In this document: one piece after another, positions 18,263 to 26,533 of the stretch
Position numbering within the stretch: position 1 is the first letter of the stretch
Layout of the letters: each line of letters starts with the position of its first letter
Assembly (NCBI GenBank): GCA_007126415.1
Contig: SLBH01000010.1
Span: forward strand, 1 to 36,192
Length of the DNA: 36,192 bases
DNA from: Spirochaetales bacterium
GTDB lineage: Bacteria; Spirochaetota; Spirochaetia; DSM-27196; SLAA01
Direction: 5' to 3'
Made by a program: the position numbers and the translations under genes
The notes under the pieces: generated by a model
Told to the model about the DNA's origin: nothing
What the model saw: the letters and a program-made list of their open reading frames with translations, nothing else
Database searches by the model: none

Positions 18263-18304
18263 AAAATGTGAGAAAATTTGACCCGGACGAGGGGAGCTAT
18301 TTGA

Positions 18305-19330
18305 ATGACCGAGGTACTGTCTCAGGACGAGATCGATCAGCTGTTGACCGCGATCTCATCGGGTGATGTAGAAACCGAGGAGATCACCCAACCCGCGGAT
18401 CAGCGCAAGATCAAGATCTACGACTTCAAACGTCCCGACAAGTTCTCGAAGGAGCAGATCCGCACGGTCTCGATCATGCACGAGACCTTTGCGCGCCTGA
18501 CCACCACCAGCTTGAGCGCTCAGCTTCGCAGCTTGGTGCAGGTCCATGTCGCATCGGTTGATCAGCTCACGTACGAAGAGTTCATTCGCTCCATCCCTAA
18601 CCCCACAACGCTTGCGGTCATCAACATGGACCCTCTCAAGGGCTCGGCAATTCTCGAGATAGATCCGGCTATCACGTTTTCAATCATAGATCGCCTGTTT
18701 GGTGGACAAGGCGAAGGAACCAAGGTCACCAGAGACTTAACCGATATCGAGGCTTCGGTGATGGAAGGCATCATCGTGCGCGTGCTCGGCAATATGCGCG
18801 AGGCCTGGAGCCAGGTTATCGACCTGCGCCCGCGGCTCGGTCAGATCGAGACCAACCCGCAGTTCGCCCAGATTGTGCCGCCCACCGAGATGGTGGTGCT
18901 CGTTACGCTTGAAACCAAGGTCGGCGAGGTCGAAGGTATGATGAACTTCTGTATACCGTACCTCACGATCGAGCCGATTATCTCTAAGCTTTCCGCCCAG
19001 TACTGGTACTCTTCGGTTCGCCGCGGCACTACTACCGAGAACCTCAACATTCTGCGCGAGCGGCTTTCCACGATTGCGGTTACCATGGTGGCCGAGATCG
19101 GGCAGCTTGACCTTACGGTACGCGAAGTGTTGTCGTTGCGCCCCGGCGACGTCATTCGGTTGCAGAACACCCGCACCACCGATCCCATGAGGCTTACAAT
19201 CGGAAACCGGCCGAAGTTTCTCTGCAAGCCCGGACAGATCGGCAAGAAGCTCGCCGTTCAGATTACCGAAAAACTTGAAGACATCGAGCAGGAAGACTTT
19301 GAAGAGTTGGCCGCTGAGGAAGGAGAATAG
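18305..19330 (+). CDS. fliM: Flagellar motor switch protein FliM
   Basis: FliM forms the middle of the C-ring and binds CheY-P. It is 341 residues. The N-terminus carries the CheY-binding peptide (EVLSQDEIDQLL, residues 4-15). A flexible linker is followed by the CheC-like domain (IKIYDFKRPDKFSKEQIRT; MHETFARLTTTSLSAQLRSL), and a C-terminal SpoA domain starts near residue 250 (VAEIGQLDLTVREVLSLRPG). All usual blocks are present. It lies two bases before fliY. Confidence 0.98.
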   Translation: MTEVLSQDEIDQLLTAISSGDVETEEITQPADQRKIKIYDFKRPDKFSKEQIRTVSIMHETFARLTTTSLSAQLRSLVQVHVASVDQLTYEEFIRSIPNPTTLAVINMDPLKGSAILEIDPAITFSIIDRLFGGQGEGTKVTRDLTDIEASVMEGIIVRVLGNMREAWSQVIDLRPRLGQIETNPQFAQIVPPTEMVVLVTLETKVGEVEGMMNFCIPYLTIEPIISKLSAQYWYSSVRRGTTTENLNILRERLSTIAVTMVAEIGQLDLTVREVLSLRPGDVIRLQNTRTTDPMRLTIGNRPKFLCKPGQIGKKLAVQITEKLEDIEQEDFEELAAEEGE

Positions 19331-19332
19331 GT

Positions 19333-20475
19333 ATGAGCGATGGTTCGCTATCCCAAGACGAAATTGATGCGTTACTGCAAGGTTCCACAGGGATGGATCT
19401 CGGCGGATCTTCTGCTCCCGCAGGCGGCGGTGCCGGTGGTGAGCCGTCGCCCGACGATCTGCAGGCGTTCGGCGCGCTGTTGAAAGGTACGGTCGAGAGT
19501 CAGCAATCAAACCTCTCGATGCTCACCAGTGCGCAGGTCTCGATGACCGGCCCGGAGCTCGAGATGAGCGACCCATCCTCGATCGCGGCCTCGATCGGCG
19601 ACCCGGTCGTGCAGCTTCACCTCAACTTCTCGGAGGGCGTCGACGGCGTGCATCGTTACCTGATGTCGTCCGATGCAGCGGTTCGTATCGCCGGTGCGAT
19701 GATGGGGCAAGACGACATAGAGCTCGACGACGCGGCCCTGAACGCCTTACAGGAGGCGTTTTCGCAGCTCAATGGGCCGGTCTTGACCACGCTCGGCGAG
19801 AAGGCCGACAAGAGCATCATGACCGAACCCCCGAGTGCCGAGTCGGTCGGCGGAAACGAGGTTTCCGGAGCAGGCGAGCGCTTGGTCGCCGCGCGTTACA
19901 GCGTTACGATCGGCTCCGATGCGCCGGCCGAGATCTACGAGCTGTTCGATCCGAGAGTGATCCCGCAGATACTCGGGAGCTCGAGCGCCGCACAGCAGAC
20001 CGCTCCGCAGCAAGCACAGCAACCGCAACAGGCCGGTGCCCCGGGCGGGTTTGGACAGGGCGGTTTCGGTCAGCAAGCAGGTTTCGGTCAGCAAGCAGGT
20101 TTCGGTCAGGGTGCCGGATTCGGCGGCGGCCAACAAGCGGCCGGGTTCGGCGGGGGGCCGAGTGTGCAGTCGGTACAGTTTCCGGATCTCCAGCAGTCCG
20201 AAGGGCCGAGCGAACAAGGCAATATCGGGCTCTTGATGGACGTCTACATGGAGATGACGGTAGAGCTCGGCCGAACCAAGAAACTGATTCGTGAGATTCT
20301 CGGTATGGGAGAAGGCACGATTATAGAGCTAGATAAGCTTGCCGGTGAACCGGTAGACATATTGGTAAACCACAAACTGATCGCGAAGGGTGAGGTTGTG
20401 GTTATCGACGAAAACTTCGGCGTTCGCGTCACCGAGATCGTCTCACCGATGGAGCGTGTGAGTAACATGACCTAG
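19333..20475 (+). CDS. fliY: Flagellar motor switch protein FliY/FliN with Gly/Gln-rich linker
   Basis: This C-ring protein is 380 residues, much longer than simple FliN (about 110-140). The N-terminus repeats the FliM-type CheY-docking peptide (SLSQDEIDALL, residues 5-15). The middle (residues about 45-215) resembles the CheC-like domain of FliM/FliY, although CheC phosphatase motifs are not obvious. A Gln/Gly/Phe-rich linker at about 218-280 contains an 18-base tandem repeat. The SpoA domain (MDVYMEMTVELGRTKKLIRE; LAGEPVDILVNHKLIAKGEV) ends the protein. FliN is the alternative name. Confidence 0.94.
   Translation: MSDGSLSQDEIDALLQGSTGMDLGGSSAPAGGGAGGEPSPDDLQAFGALLKGTVESQQSNLSMLTSAQVSMTGPELEMSDPSSIAASIGDPVVQLHLNFSEGVDGVHRYLMSSDAAVRIAGAMMGQDDIELDDAALNALQEAFSQLNGPVLTTLGEKADKSIMTEPPSAESVGGNEVSGAGERLVAARYSVTIGSDAPAEIYELFDPRVIPQILGSSSAAQQTAPQQAQQPQQAGAPGGFGQGGFGQQAGFGQQAGFGQGAGFGGGQQAAGFGGGPSVQSVQFPDLQQSEGPSEQGNIGLLMDVYMEMTVELGRTKKLIREILGMGEGTIIELDKLAGEPVDILVNHKLIAKGEVVVIDENFGVRVTEIVSPMERVSNMT
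20062..20109 (+). repeat. 18-base tandem repeat in fliY
   Basis: Two perfect copies of an 18-base unit (20062-20079 and 20080-20097), beginning GGTTTCGGTCAG, are followed by 12 bases of a third. They encode GFGQQA repeats in the linker between the CheC-like and SpoA domains. More degenerate copies flank them (20044-20061 and 20110-20160). The unit is a multiple of three, so slippage would change linker length without breaking the frame. Confidence 0.9.
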
Positions 20476-20502
20476 CTGCTGCATCTGAGCCTTTGTGGCG
20501 TA

Positions 20503-20516
20503 GGCGCGTGAGCGCC
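20503..20516 (+). other. Compact hairpin between fliY and fliO
   Basis: GGCGC and GCGCC pair perfectly around a GTGA loop, followed by GTTTG. The T-run is too short for a convincing terminator, but it may lower read-through or stabilise the upstream message. It lies immediately before the TTG codon at 20519, which makes that codon a less likely start for fliO. Confidence 0.4.
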
Positions 20517-20557
20517 GTTTGACAACTACTACGTTTCAGTTTAACGGGAGGGGAGAA

Positions 20558-21364
20558 CTGAAATACTTACTCATCTTAACCGGGCTTCTGGTGGTGCTTG
20601 TGACCCCTGTGGCCGCGGAAACGGAAAGCGCACAGAACGAATCTCCAAACGAGTTTGGCCTCGACACCGGCGCCGACCCCGACCCCGATGCCGCCGCCGA
20701 TGCTGCGCGGGCGGAGGAAGACGGTTCGGACGACTCGGCGACCGTGCCGGACGAGTCCATGCTCCTGTTCGATGATCCCGAGGCGGGCGACGGCGAAACC
20801 GATCCGCAGCTCGGCGAGGGTATCGGGGCGTTCGGGATATGGGACTTAGTGCGCATGGTGGTGGTGCTCGGGCTCGTGATCGGCGCGGTGTACGGCGTGT
20901 TCTTCCTGCTTCGTCGTACGGCCGGCGGTCGGTTTCGCAACACCGAGCTGATTAAGCTGCTCGGCTCGCAACCGCTTCCGGGGAACCGCTCGCTTCATCT
21001 CGTTCAGGTGGGGTCGCAACTGTTTCTCGTGGGCTCGGCCGATTCGGCTGTGAACCTCGTTTCGGAGATTAACGACAAAGAGACGATAGACGAGATTCGG
21101 TTGAGCGCCGGCAACACCGAGGAACAGGTCGAGTCTCGCGGGTTCTCGGAGCTGATCTCTGCCGGGCTTCGCTCCGTCGGTCGAGGTACTAGGGCAAACG
21201 GCGGTGTAGAGGCGGGCGGCGGCTTTGCAGCAGGCGGCGGCGCCGGAGGCGCCGCGGGGTCAACCCGGGGTCAACCCGGCGCCGCGGAAACCGGCTCCGA
21301 AGACGCTTTGAACCCGGTACAGTTCATGAGCCGGCAGCGCGAGCGGCTGCGCAACTTGCGCTGA
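20558..21364 (+). CDS. fliO: Flagellar biosynthesis protein FliO (FliZ of spirochaetes), probable CTG start
   Basis: FliO helps assemble the FliP/FliQ/FliR export gate. No ATG, GTG or TTG is well placed at the front. The only usual start codon is TTG 20519, which lacks a clear ribosome-binding site. GGGAGGGG (20547-20554) lies just before CTG 20558, and starting there gives a clean signal peptide (KYLLILTGLLVVLVTPVAA, cleavage after residue 20). The mature part has an acidic periplasmic stretch, a membrane helix near residues 98-120, and a cytoplasmic FliO domain (LLGSQPLPGNRSLHLVQVGS). The tail is Gly/Ala-rich. The CTG start is an inference; with TTG the protein would be 13 residues longer. 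Confidence 0.88.
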   Translation: MKYLLILTGLLVVLVTPVAAETESAQNESPNEFGLDTGADPDPDAAADAARAEEDGSDDSATVPDESMLLFDDPEAGDGETDPQLGEGIGAFGIWDLVRMVVVLGLVIGAVYGVFFLLRRTAGGRFRNTELIKLLGSQPLPGNRSLHLVQVGSQLFLVGSADSAVNLVSEINDKETIDEIRLSAGNTEEQVESRGFSELISAGLRSVGRGTRANGGVEAGGGFAAGGGAGGAAGSTRGQPGAAETGSEDALNPVQFMSRQRERLRNLR

Positions 21365-21381
21365 GCAAACGGAGGCGGATC

Positions 21382-22173
21382 ATGACAAAACGTGTCGTCA
21401 CTGCGGTCCTTTGTTTGGTGCTTCTGCTGTTGCTCGTACCGGCCGAGACGGTTGTGGCGCAGGAAGCCCCCGGAGAGGAAGCGCTACAGATCCCGTTTAT
21501 GGACCTCAGCATTCGTGAGCCGCAGAGTGAGCAGGAGGTGGCGTTCTCGCTGCAGTTGCTGTTGATTCTCGCGGTGCTCAGCCTTGCGCCTTCGATCATT
21601 ATTCTCATGACGTCGTTTCTACGTATCGCGATCGTACTCGATTTTGTAAAGCGTGCGCTGAGTCTGCAGCAGGTTCCGCCGAATCAGGTGCTGATGGGAA
21701 TCGCGTTGTTTCTCACGATGTTCATTATGTGGCCGACTCTCAACGAGATCTACGAGGAAGCGTACCAACCGTTTTCCGAGGGTGAGATCGGGCTCGAGGA
21801 GGCTTACGCCGGCTTTGAGCGTCCGATGCGGCTGTTCATGTATCGCCAGATGCAGGGTAATCCCGAGAGCGTGAGGCTGTTCATGCGTATGAGCGACTTA
21901 CCGCGACCGGCGAACCTCTCGGAGGTGCCGACGCGGGTGCTGATCCCGGCTTTCATCCTGCACGAGCTTACGGTTGCGTTCAAGATCGGCATACTGCTGT
22001 TCCTACCGTTCATCATCATCGACCTCGTGGTTGCCTCCACGCTTATGTCGATGGGTATGATCATGCTTCCTCCGGTCATGATTTCACTGCCGTTCAAATT
22101 GATTCTCTTCGTACTAGTCGACGGGTGGGGTCTGATCACTCGCCAGTTGGTCGCGAGCTTTGGAGGCTTATAA
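21382..22173 (+). CDS. fliP: Flagellar export gate protein FliP
   Basis: FliP forms the core of the helical export gate with FliQ and FliR. The 263-residue protein has a cleavable signal peptide (cleavage after Val-Val-Ala, residue 26). Conserved blocks follow: LILAVLSLAPSIIILMTSFL, RIAIVLDFVKRALSLQQVPP, NQVLMGIALFLTMFIMWP and IDLVVASTLMSMGMIMLPPV. Four membrane segments are visible after the signal. A GGAGGCGG site precedes the ATG. The stop codon TAA shares its last A with the ATG of fliQ. Confidence 0.98.
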   Translation: MTKRVVTAVLCLVLLLLLVPAETVVAQEAPGEEALQIPFMDLSIREPQSEQEVAFSLQLLLILAVLSLAPSIIILMTSFLRIAIVLDFVKRALSLQQVPPNQVLMGIALFLTMFIMWPTLNEIYEEAYQPFSEGEIGLEEAYAGFERPMRLFMYRQMQGNPESVRLFMRMSDLPRPANLSEVPTRVLIPAFILHELTVAFKIGILLFLPFIIIDLVVASTLMSMGMIMLPPVMISLPFKLILFVLVDGWGLITRQLVASFGGL

Positions 22174-22442
22174 TGGATTTCGGATTTGCGATGAACCTGA
22201 TTCGCACCGGTGTGTTCTATGTGCTCATCATAGCGTCACCAGTCTTGCTCATCGGCATGGGCGTGGGGTTGATCATTTCGATCTTCCAGGCGACAACCTC
22301 GATTCAAGAACAGACGCTCACCTTTGTGCCTAAGATCGCTGCGGTTCTGTTGTCGTTCATGTTTTTCGGCCCGTGGATGTTTCGACTATTGATTCAGTTC
22401 ACAATCAACCTGCTCAATCAGATCCCGATGGTTGTGCGGTAG
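22173..22442 (+). CDS. fliQ: Flagellar export gate protein FliQ
   Basis: FliQ is a two-helix membrane subunit of the export gate. Starting at ATG 22173 gives 89 residues, the family length; a longer reading from GTG 22125 lies inside fliP and is not supported. Typical sequence: VLIIASPVLLIGMGVGLIIS, then IFQATTSIQEQTLTFVPKIA. The TAATG junction with fliP implies re-initiation by the same ribosome. Confidence 0.97.
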   Translation: MDFGFAMNLIRTGVFYVLIIASPVLLIGMGVGLIISIFQATTSIQEQTLTFVPKIAAVLLSFMFFGPWMFRLLIQFTINLLNQIPMVVR

Positions 22443-22451
22443 GAGCGCTGA

Positions 22452-23258
22452 ATGCCGACCGAGCTCATGACCGACCAACTGGTAGCCAACGCGCAGGTGT
22501 TCTTCCTCGTGTTTGCGCGCGTGCTTGCGATGACGCAGGTGGCGCCGGTGATATCCTCGGAAGGCATTCCGTTCGTCGCCCGCACCGGGCTCGCGTTCAT
22601 GGCCGCGGTAACGGTGTTCCCATGGGTGCTGGAGGCCGGGTACGCGATTCCGGACACGCTCGGCGCGTATGTGATTCTGCTGATCGGCGAAGCAATGATC
22701 GGCATCTTGGTGGGGTTCTACGTCACGGTGCTGTACAGCGCGTTTCTGGTCTCGGGACAGTTTTTCTCGCTGCAGCTCGGCTTCGCCGCTTCTCAGGTTA
22801 TGGATCCGCTCTCGCAAGTTCAAATTCCGGTCATGGGACAGTTCTTGAACCTCGTCGCGATGCTGATCTTCGTCACGACGCTCGGCTTTCAGCGGTTGTT
22901 TCTTACCGGTGTGTACGGCTCGTTTCGCGCGCTGCGAGCGATAGACTTGGTGCTGCAGCGCGAGGACATCGTGATCATGGTGGTCACCAGTCTCTCGCGT
23001 ATGTTCGAGTACGCGTTGATGCTCGCGTTTCCCATTCTCGGCACCATGATCCTGATTCAGGTTACGATGGGTCTGCTCGCCAAATCGGCGCCGCAGATGA
23101 ACCTCCTGATGCTCGGCTTCCCGGCCTCAATCTTGGTCGCGTTTTCGATTCTGGTTGTTGCGGTTCCGCTACTCATGACGCAGTTCGATCGCATCCTCGA
23201 CATGAGTTTCGAGGAGCTGATCCGCATGTTTACGCTGTTGCGGGGGAGTAGCGCATGA
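22452..23258 (+). CDS. fliR: Flagellar export gate protein FliR
   Basis: FliR completes the export gate. The protein is 268 residues with about six hydrophobic segments and the family pattern VFARVLAMTQVAPVISSEGI, IGEAMIGILVGFYVTVLYSA and GFAASQVMDPLSQVQIPVMG. AGGAG precedes the ATG. The last codons overlap the first of flhB by ATGA, the normal order fliP-fliQ-fliR-flhB. Confidence 0.97.
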   Translation: MPTELMTDQLVANAQVFFLVFARVLAMTQVAPVISSEGIPFVARTGLAFMAAVTVFPWVLEAGYAIPDTLGAYVILLIGEAMIGILVGFYVTVLYSAFLVSGQFFSLQLGFAASQVMDPLSQVQIPVMGQFLNLVAMLIFVTTLGFQRLFLTGVYGSFRALRAIDLVLQREDIVIMVVTSLSRMFEYALMLAFPILGTMILIQVTMGLLAKSAPQMNLLMLGFPASILVAFSILVVAVPLLMTQFDRILDMSFEELIRMFTLLRGSSA

Positions 23259-24403
23259 TCGTCGCACGCGAGCTTGAACGCGAACGCTTTCTCCGCGAGC
23301 TTGAGGCGGTGCACCTGCACTGGTTCGCCGCTGAGGACGAAGGGCGCACCGAGGAGCCGACCGAGCATAAGATACGCAAGGCGCGCGAGGAAGAAGGCAA
23401 GGTCGCGAAGTCGCAGGACGTCTCGGCGGCGATTATTCTGCTGTTTTGTGCGGTTACGCTCGCGCTGCTGTCGGGGTACCTCTTTCAGGTCTTTCAGGAT
23501 ATGGTGCGCTATTTTCTTTCGCGCTCCACCGAAATAGACGTTACCGAGAACCACACACTCCTCGCGACGTTCTACGGCTTTTTCTTGCGTCTCACGCTGC
23601 CGGTGGCGTCGGTTGCGCTCGTCTCAGCGGTACTCGGTAACTTGATTCAGGTCGGGTTTCTGTTCACCACCAAACCCATTACGCCCGACCCTAAGAAGAT
23701 CGCGCCGAACTTCGCGCGCTTCGTGCAGAAGTCGTTCCTTTCTACCGAGGCAATCTTTAACCTCGCCAAGGCGATCGGCAAGGTTATTGTGATTGCGGCT
23801 CTGGCGTTCATCAATATTCGCAGCGAGATCGGGCGGATCGTGAATCTCGCCACTCCTAACATCGCGCAGTCGTTTGGGCTCATCGCCTGGATCGCGTTTA
23901 GGATCTTGGTGCAGGCCTCGATCATCCTGCTGTTTCTGTCGCTGTTTGATTACCTCTTTCAACGGCGGCAACATCGCGAGCAGTTGAAGATGACGAAGCA
24001 GGAAGTTAAGGAAGAGCGCAAGACCTACGAAGGCGACCCGATGGTGAAAGGGCGCATGAAGCAGCGCATGCAGGAGATGCTTTCGCGCAATATGGTTCGC
24101 AAGGTTCCGGAAGCCGACGTAGTGATTACCAACCCAACGCACTACGCGGTGGCACTCGAGTACCAGCGCGACCGGATGCAGGCACCGATGGTGACCGCCA
24201 AGGGGCAGGACGCGGTTGCCGAGCGGATGAAAGCGCTCGCGGACGAAAGCGGAGTCCCTATTATCGAGAACAAGCCGCTCGCGCGCGCGTTGTACGCCGA
24301 GGTGGAGATCGGCGACATCATTCCGGAACGGTTTTACGAAGCGGTTGTTACGGTATTGAAGCAGGTCTACCAGATGGACAAAGCCCGCGCGCGAATGTGG
24401 TAG
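23255..24403 (+). CDS. flhB: Flagellar export switch protein FlhB
   Basis: FlhB controls substrate order in flagellar export through autocleavage in its cytoplasmic domain. The cleavage motif NPTH is present (VVITNPTHYAVALEY, near residue 292). The protein is 382 residues with four membrane helices between about 60 and 245. About 25 residues precede the usual start, ending in LHWFAAEDEGRTEEPTEHK; a similar leader with a WFAAEDEGRTE motif occurs in other spirochaetes. In KAREEEGKVAKSQDVS one extra Glu is seen relative to the common AREEGKVAKS pattern. Confidence 0.97.
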   Translation: MIVARELERERFLRELEAVHLHWFAAEDEGRTEEPTEHKIRKAREEEGKVAKSQDVSAAIILLFCAVTLALLSGYLFQVFQDMVRYFLSRSTEIDVTENHTLLATFYGFFLRLTLPVASVALVSAVLGNLIQVGFLFTTKPITPDPKKIAPNFARFVQKSFLSTEAIFNLAKAIGKVIVIAALAFINIRSEIGRIVNLATPNIAQSFGLIAWIAFRILVQASIILLFLSLFDYLFQRRQHREQLKMTKQEVKEERKTYEGDPMVKGRMKQRMQEMLSRNMVRKVPEADVVITNPTHYAVALEYQRDRMQAPMVTAKGQDAVAERMKALADESGVPIIENKPLARALYAEVEIGDIIPERFYEAVVTVLKQVYQMDKARARMW

Positions 24404-24434
24404 CCGGAGACTAGGGTAAAAAACGGGGGGGCCA

Positions 24435-26525
24435 ATGGCCGATACACAACAACAAACGCTCTCGGGCATGTTTCTCAGTCAGCGGACCGACGTGCTGGTT
24501 GCGATCGGCGTCATTGTGGTCGTGATGATGCTGATCATCCCGCTCCCGACCGTTCTGCTCGACACTCTGATGGCCCTGAATCTCGTGTTCAGCCTGCTGA
24601 CGATTCTCATTGTGTTGTATACCAAGAGCGCGCTCGATTTCTCGGTCTTCCCGACTATACTCCTTGTGGTAACGGTGTACGGTTTGGCGCTCAACGTGAG
24701 CTCTACGCGCTTGATCCTCTCGATGGGACAGCAGTTCGACGGGCAGATCGTCCAAGCCTTTAGTGATTTCGTGGTTGGAACGCCGGGAGCCGAGGGACTC
24801 GTCATTGGGTTGATCATCTTCACGATCATCGTGGCGGTGCAGTTCATCGTTATCACCAAGGGCGCTACCCGTGTCGCCGAGGTCGCCGCGCGCTTCACGC
24901 TCGACGCCTTGCCCGGTAAGCAGATGGCGATCGAGGCCGAGTACAACTCCGGCGTGCTTACCGAGGAGGAGGCCGCCAAGAAGAAGCTCGAGCTCGAGAA
25001 AGAGGTCGATTTCTACGGCGCTATGGACGGTGCTTCAAAGTTTGTATCCGGCAACGTCAAGGTCGGAATTCTCATAACGGTGGTGAACATCATCGGCGGC
25101 TTGGTTGTCGGGATGACGATACACGGCGAGCCGTTTAGCCAAGCGCTCTCCACCTACGTCCAGCTCGCGATCGGAGACGGGTTGGTTACGCAGTTTCCGG
25201 CGCTGCTGATCTCAACCGCAACCGGCTTGATCGTCACGCGCGCTATCTCGGACGCCACCTTCGGTGAGGACATGACCGAGCAGTTCTCGAGACAGTCGCG
25301 CGTGTACTGGATCGCTACGGCGTTCTTGGCGGTGCTCGGCGCATTGCCGGGCTTTCCGTGGTACGTGCTGTTTCCGATGGCCGGTTTGTCGGCGCTGCTC
25401 GCGTATCGGCTCTCGCGCCGCGAGCAGGCTGAGGCGACGCAGGCTGCGAAGCCCAAAGCCGAGGCGAAGGCGCAAGAGACGCCGGCCGAGATCTCGCCGG
25501 TTGCTCCGCTCGACCCAATCAGCCTCGAGCTCGGCTACGGGCTGATTCCGCTTGTCGATAAGGACAAGGGTGCCGAACTGCTCGACCGGGTGACGCGCAT
25601 ACGTCGCGAGACCGCGCTCGAGCTTGGGCTCGCGGTTCCGCGCATCCGTATTATCGACAACATGCGCCTCGAGCCGTCGCAGTACTGCTTCAAGATACGC
25701 GGCGTGGAGGTGGGGCGCGGTACGATCCGGATGGGGCATTATCTTGCGATAAATCCCGGGTCGGTGCGCGAGGACGTCGACGGCGAGGCCACGCGCGATC
25801 CGGCGTTCGGTTTGCCCGCGCTCTGGATAACGGAAGAACGGCGCGAAGCGGCCGAACGGGCCGGCTATACCGTGGTTGATCCGCCCTCGATCATCGCGAC
25901 GCATCTCACCGAACTCATCAAGCGCCACGCGGCCGAGATACTCGGCCGCCAGGAGGTGCGGGCTATCCTCGACGCGCTCAAGCGCGACTATCCGGCGGTG
26001 GTGGACGAGGTGCAGTCGGTGCTCGGCGTCGGTGAGGTGCAGAAAGTACTGCAGGGATTGCTGCGCGAGCAAGTCTCGATCCGCAACGTCGTGACCATAT
26101 TGGAAACGCTCGCCGATTATGCTACGATCACCAAGGATGTCGCGTTCTTGATTGAAAAAGTTCGCCAGTCTTTGAAACGACAGATCTGCCTGCAGTACGC
26201 CGACGAAGACAAGACGCTTAGCGTCTTGACGATCGAGCCTTCCTTGGAGCAAGCGATCATAGAGTCGCGGGTAGAGACCGCCGGTGGGGTCACGCCGGCG
26301 CTCAAACCGGAGTTACATCGAGCGTGGATAACGGCGGCGCGGAACAAAGTCCGGGCGGTGCAGGAACAAGGTTATATGCCGATCGTCCTATGTTCCGAGA
26401 CCGCGCGGGCGCTTGTGAAGAGCAGCACTGCGCGGGAGCTTCCCGACTTGGTAGTTCTGTCGGTACAGGAAATTCTTCCCGAGATTCGCGTCGACAGCCT
26501 CGGTGAAATTCGAGTCGAGGAGTGA
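24435..26525 (+). CDS. flhA: Flagellar export gate protein FlhA
   Basis: FlhA is the nonameric export-gate protein that converts the proton-motive force and docks substrate-chaperone complexes. It has 696 residues with eight membrane segments in the first 330 or so, followed by a linker and the cytoplasmic four-subdomain region. The FHIPEP signature reads ARFTLDALPGKQMAIEAEYN. The residue matching Salmonella Asp208 is Glu167, and the conserved Arg94 equivalent is Arg92. The cytoplasmic domain shows LELGYGLIPLVDK and VPRIRIIDNMRLEP. The stop overlaps a GTG in front of flhF. Confidence 0.97.
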   Translation: MADTQQQTLSGMFLSQRTDVLVAIGVIVVVMMLIIPLPTVLLDTLMALNLVFSLLTILIVLYTKSALDFSVFPTILLVVTVYGLALNVSSTRLILSMGQQFDGQIVQAFSDFVVGTPGAEGLVIGLIIFTIIVAVQFIVITKGATRVAEVAARFTLDALPGKQMAIEAEYNSGVLTEEEAAKKKLELEKEVDFYGAMDGASKFVSGNVKVGILITVVNIIGGLVVGMTIHGEPFSQALSTYVQLAIGDGLVTQFPALLISTATGLIVTRAISDATFGEDMTEQFSRQSRVYWIATAFLAVLGALPGFPWYVLFPMAGLSALLAYRLSRREQAEATQAAKPKAEAKAQETPAEISPVAPLDPISLELGYGLIPLVDKDKGAELLDRVTRIRRETALELGLAVPRIRIIDNMRLEPSQYCFKIRGVEVGRGTIRMGHYLAINPGSVREDVDGEATRDPAFGLPALWITEERREAAERAGYTVVDPPSIIATHLTELIKRHAAEILGRQEVRAILDALKRDYPAVVDEVQSVLGVGEVQKVLQGLLREQVSIRNVVTILETLADYATITKDVAFLIEKVRQSLKRQICLQYADEDKTLSVLTIEPSLEQAIIESRVETAGGVTPALKPELHRAWITAARNKVRAVQEQGYMPIVLCSETARALVKSSTARELPDLVVLSVQEILPEIRVDSLGEIRVEE

Positions 26526-26533
26526 GGGGAGCC

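Noticed and set aside
19981..20160. CRISPR-like repeat pattern in fliY
   Set aside because: The repeats are directly adjacent, 18 bases long, in frame, and code for GFGQQA; no spacers are present.
22373..23251. Plus-strand frame of 292 codons overlapping fliR
   Set aside because: fliR in the other frame has clear membrane helices and family motifs, while this frame is His/Arg-rich with none.
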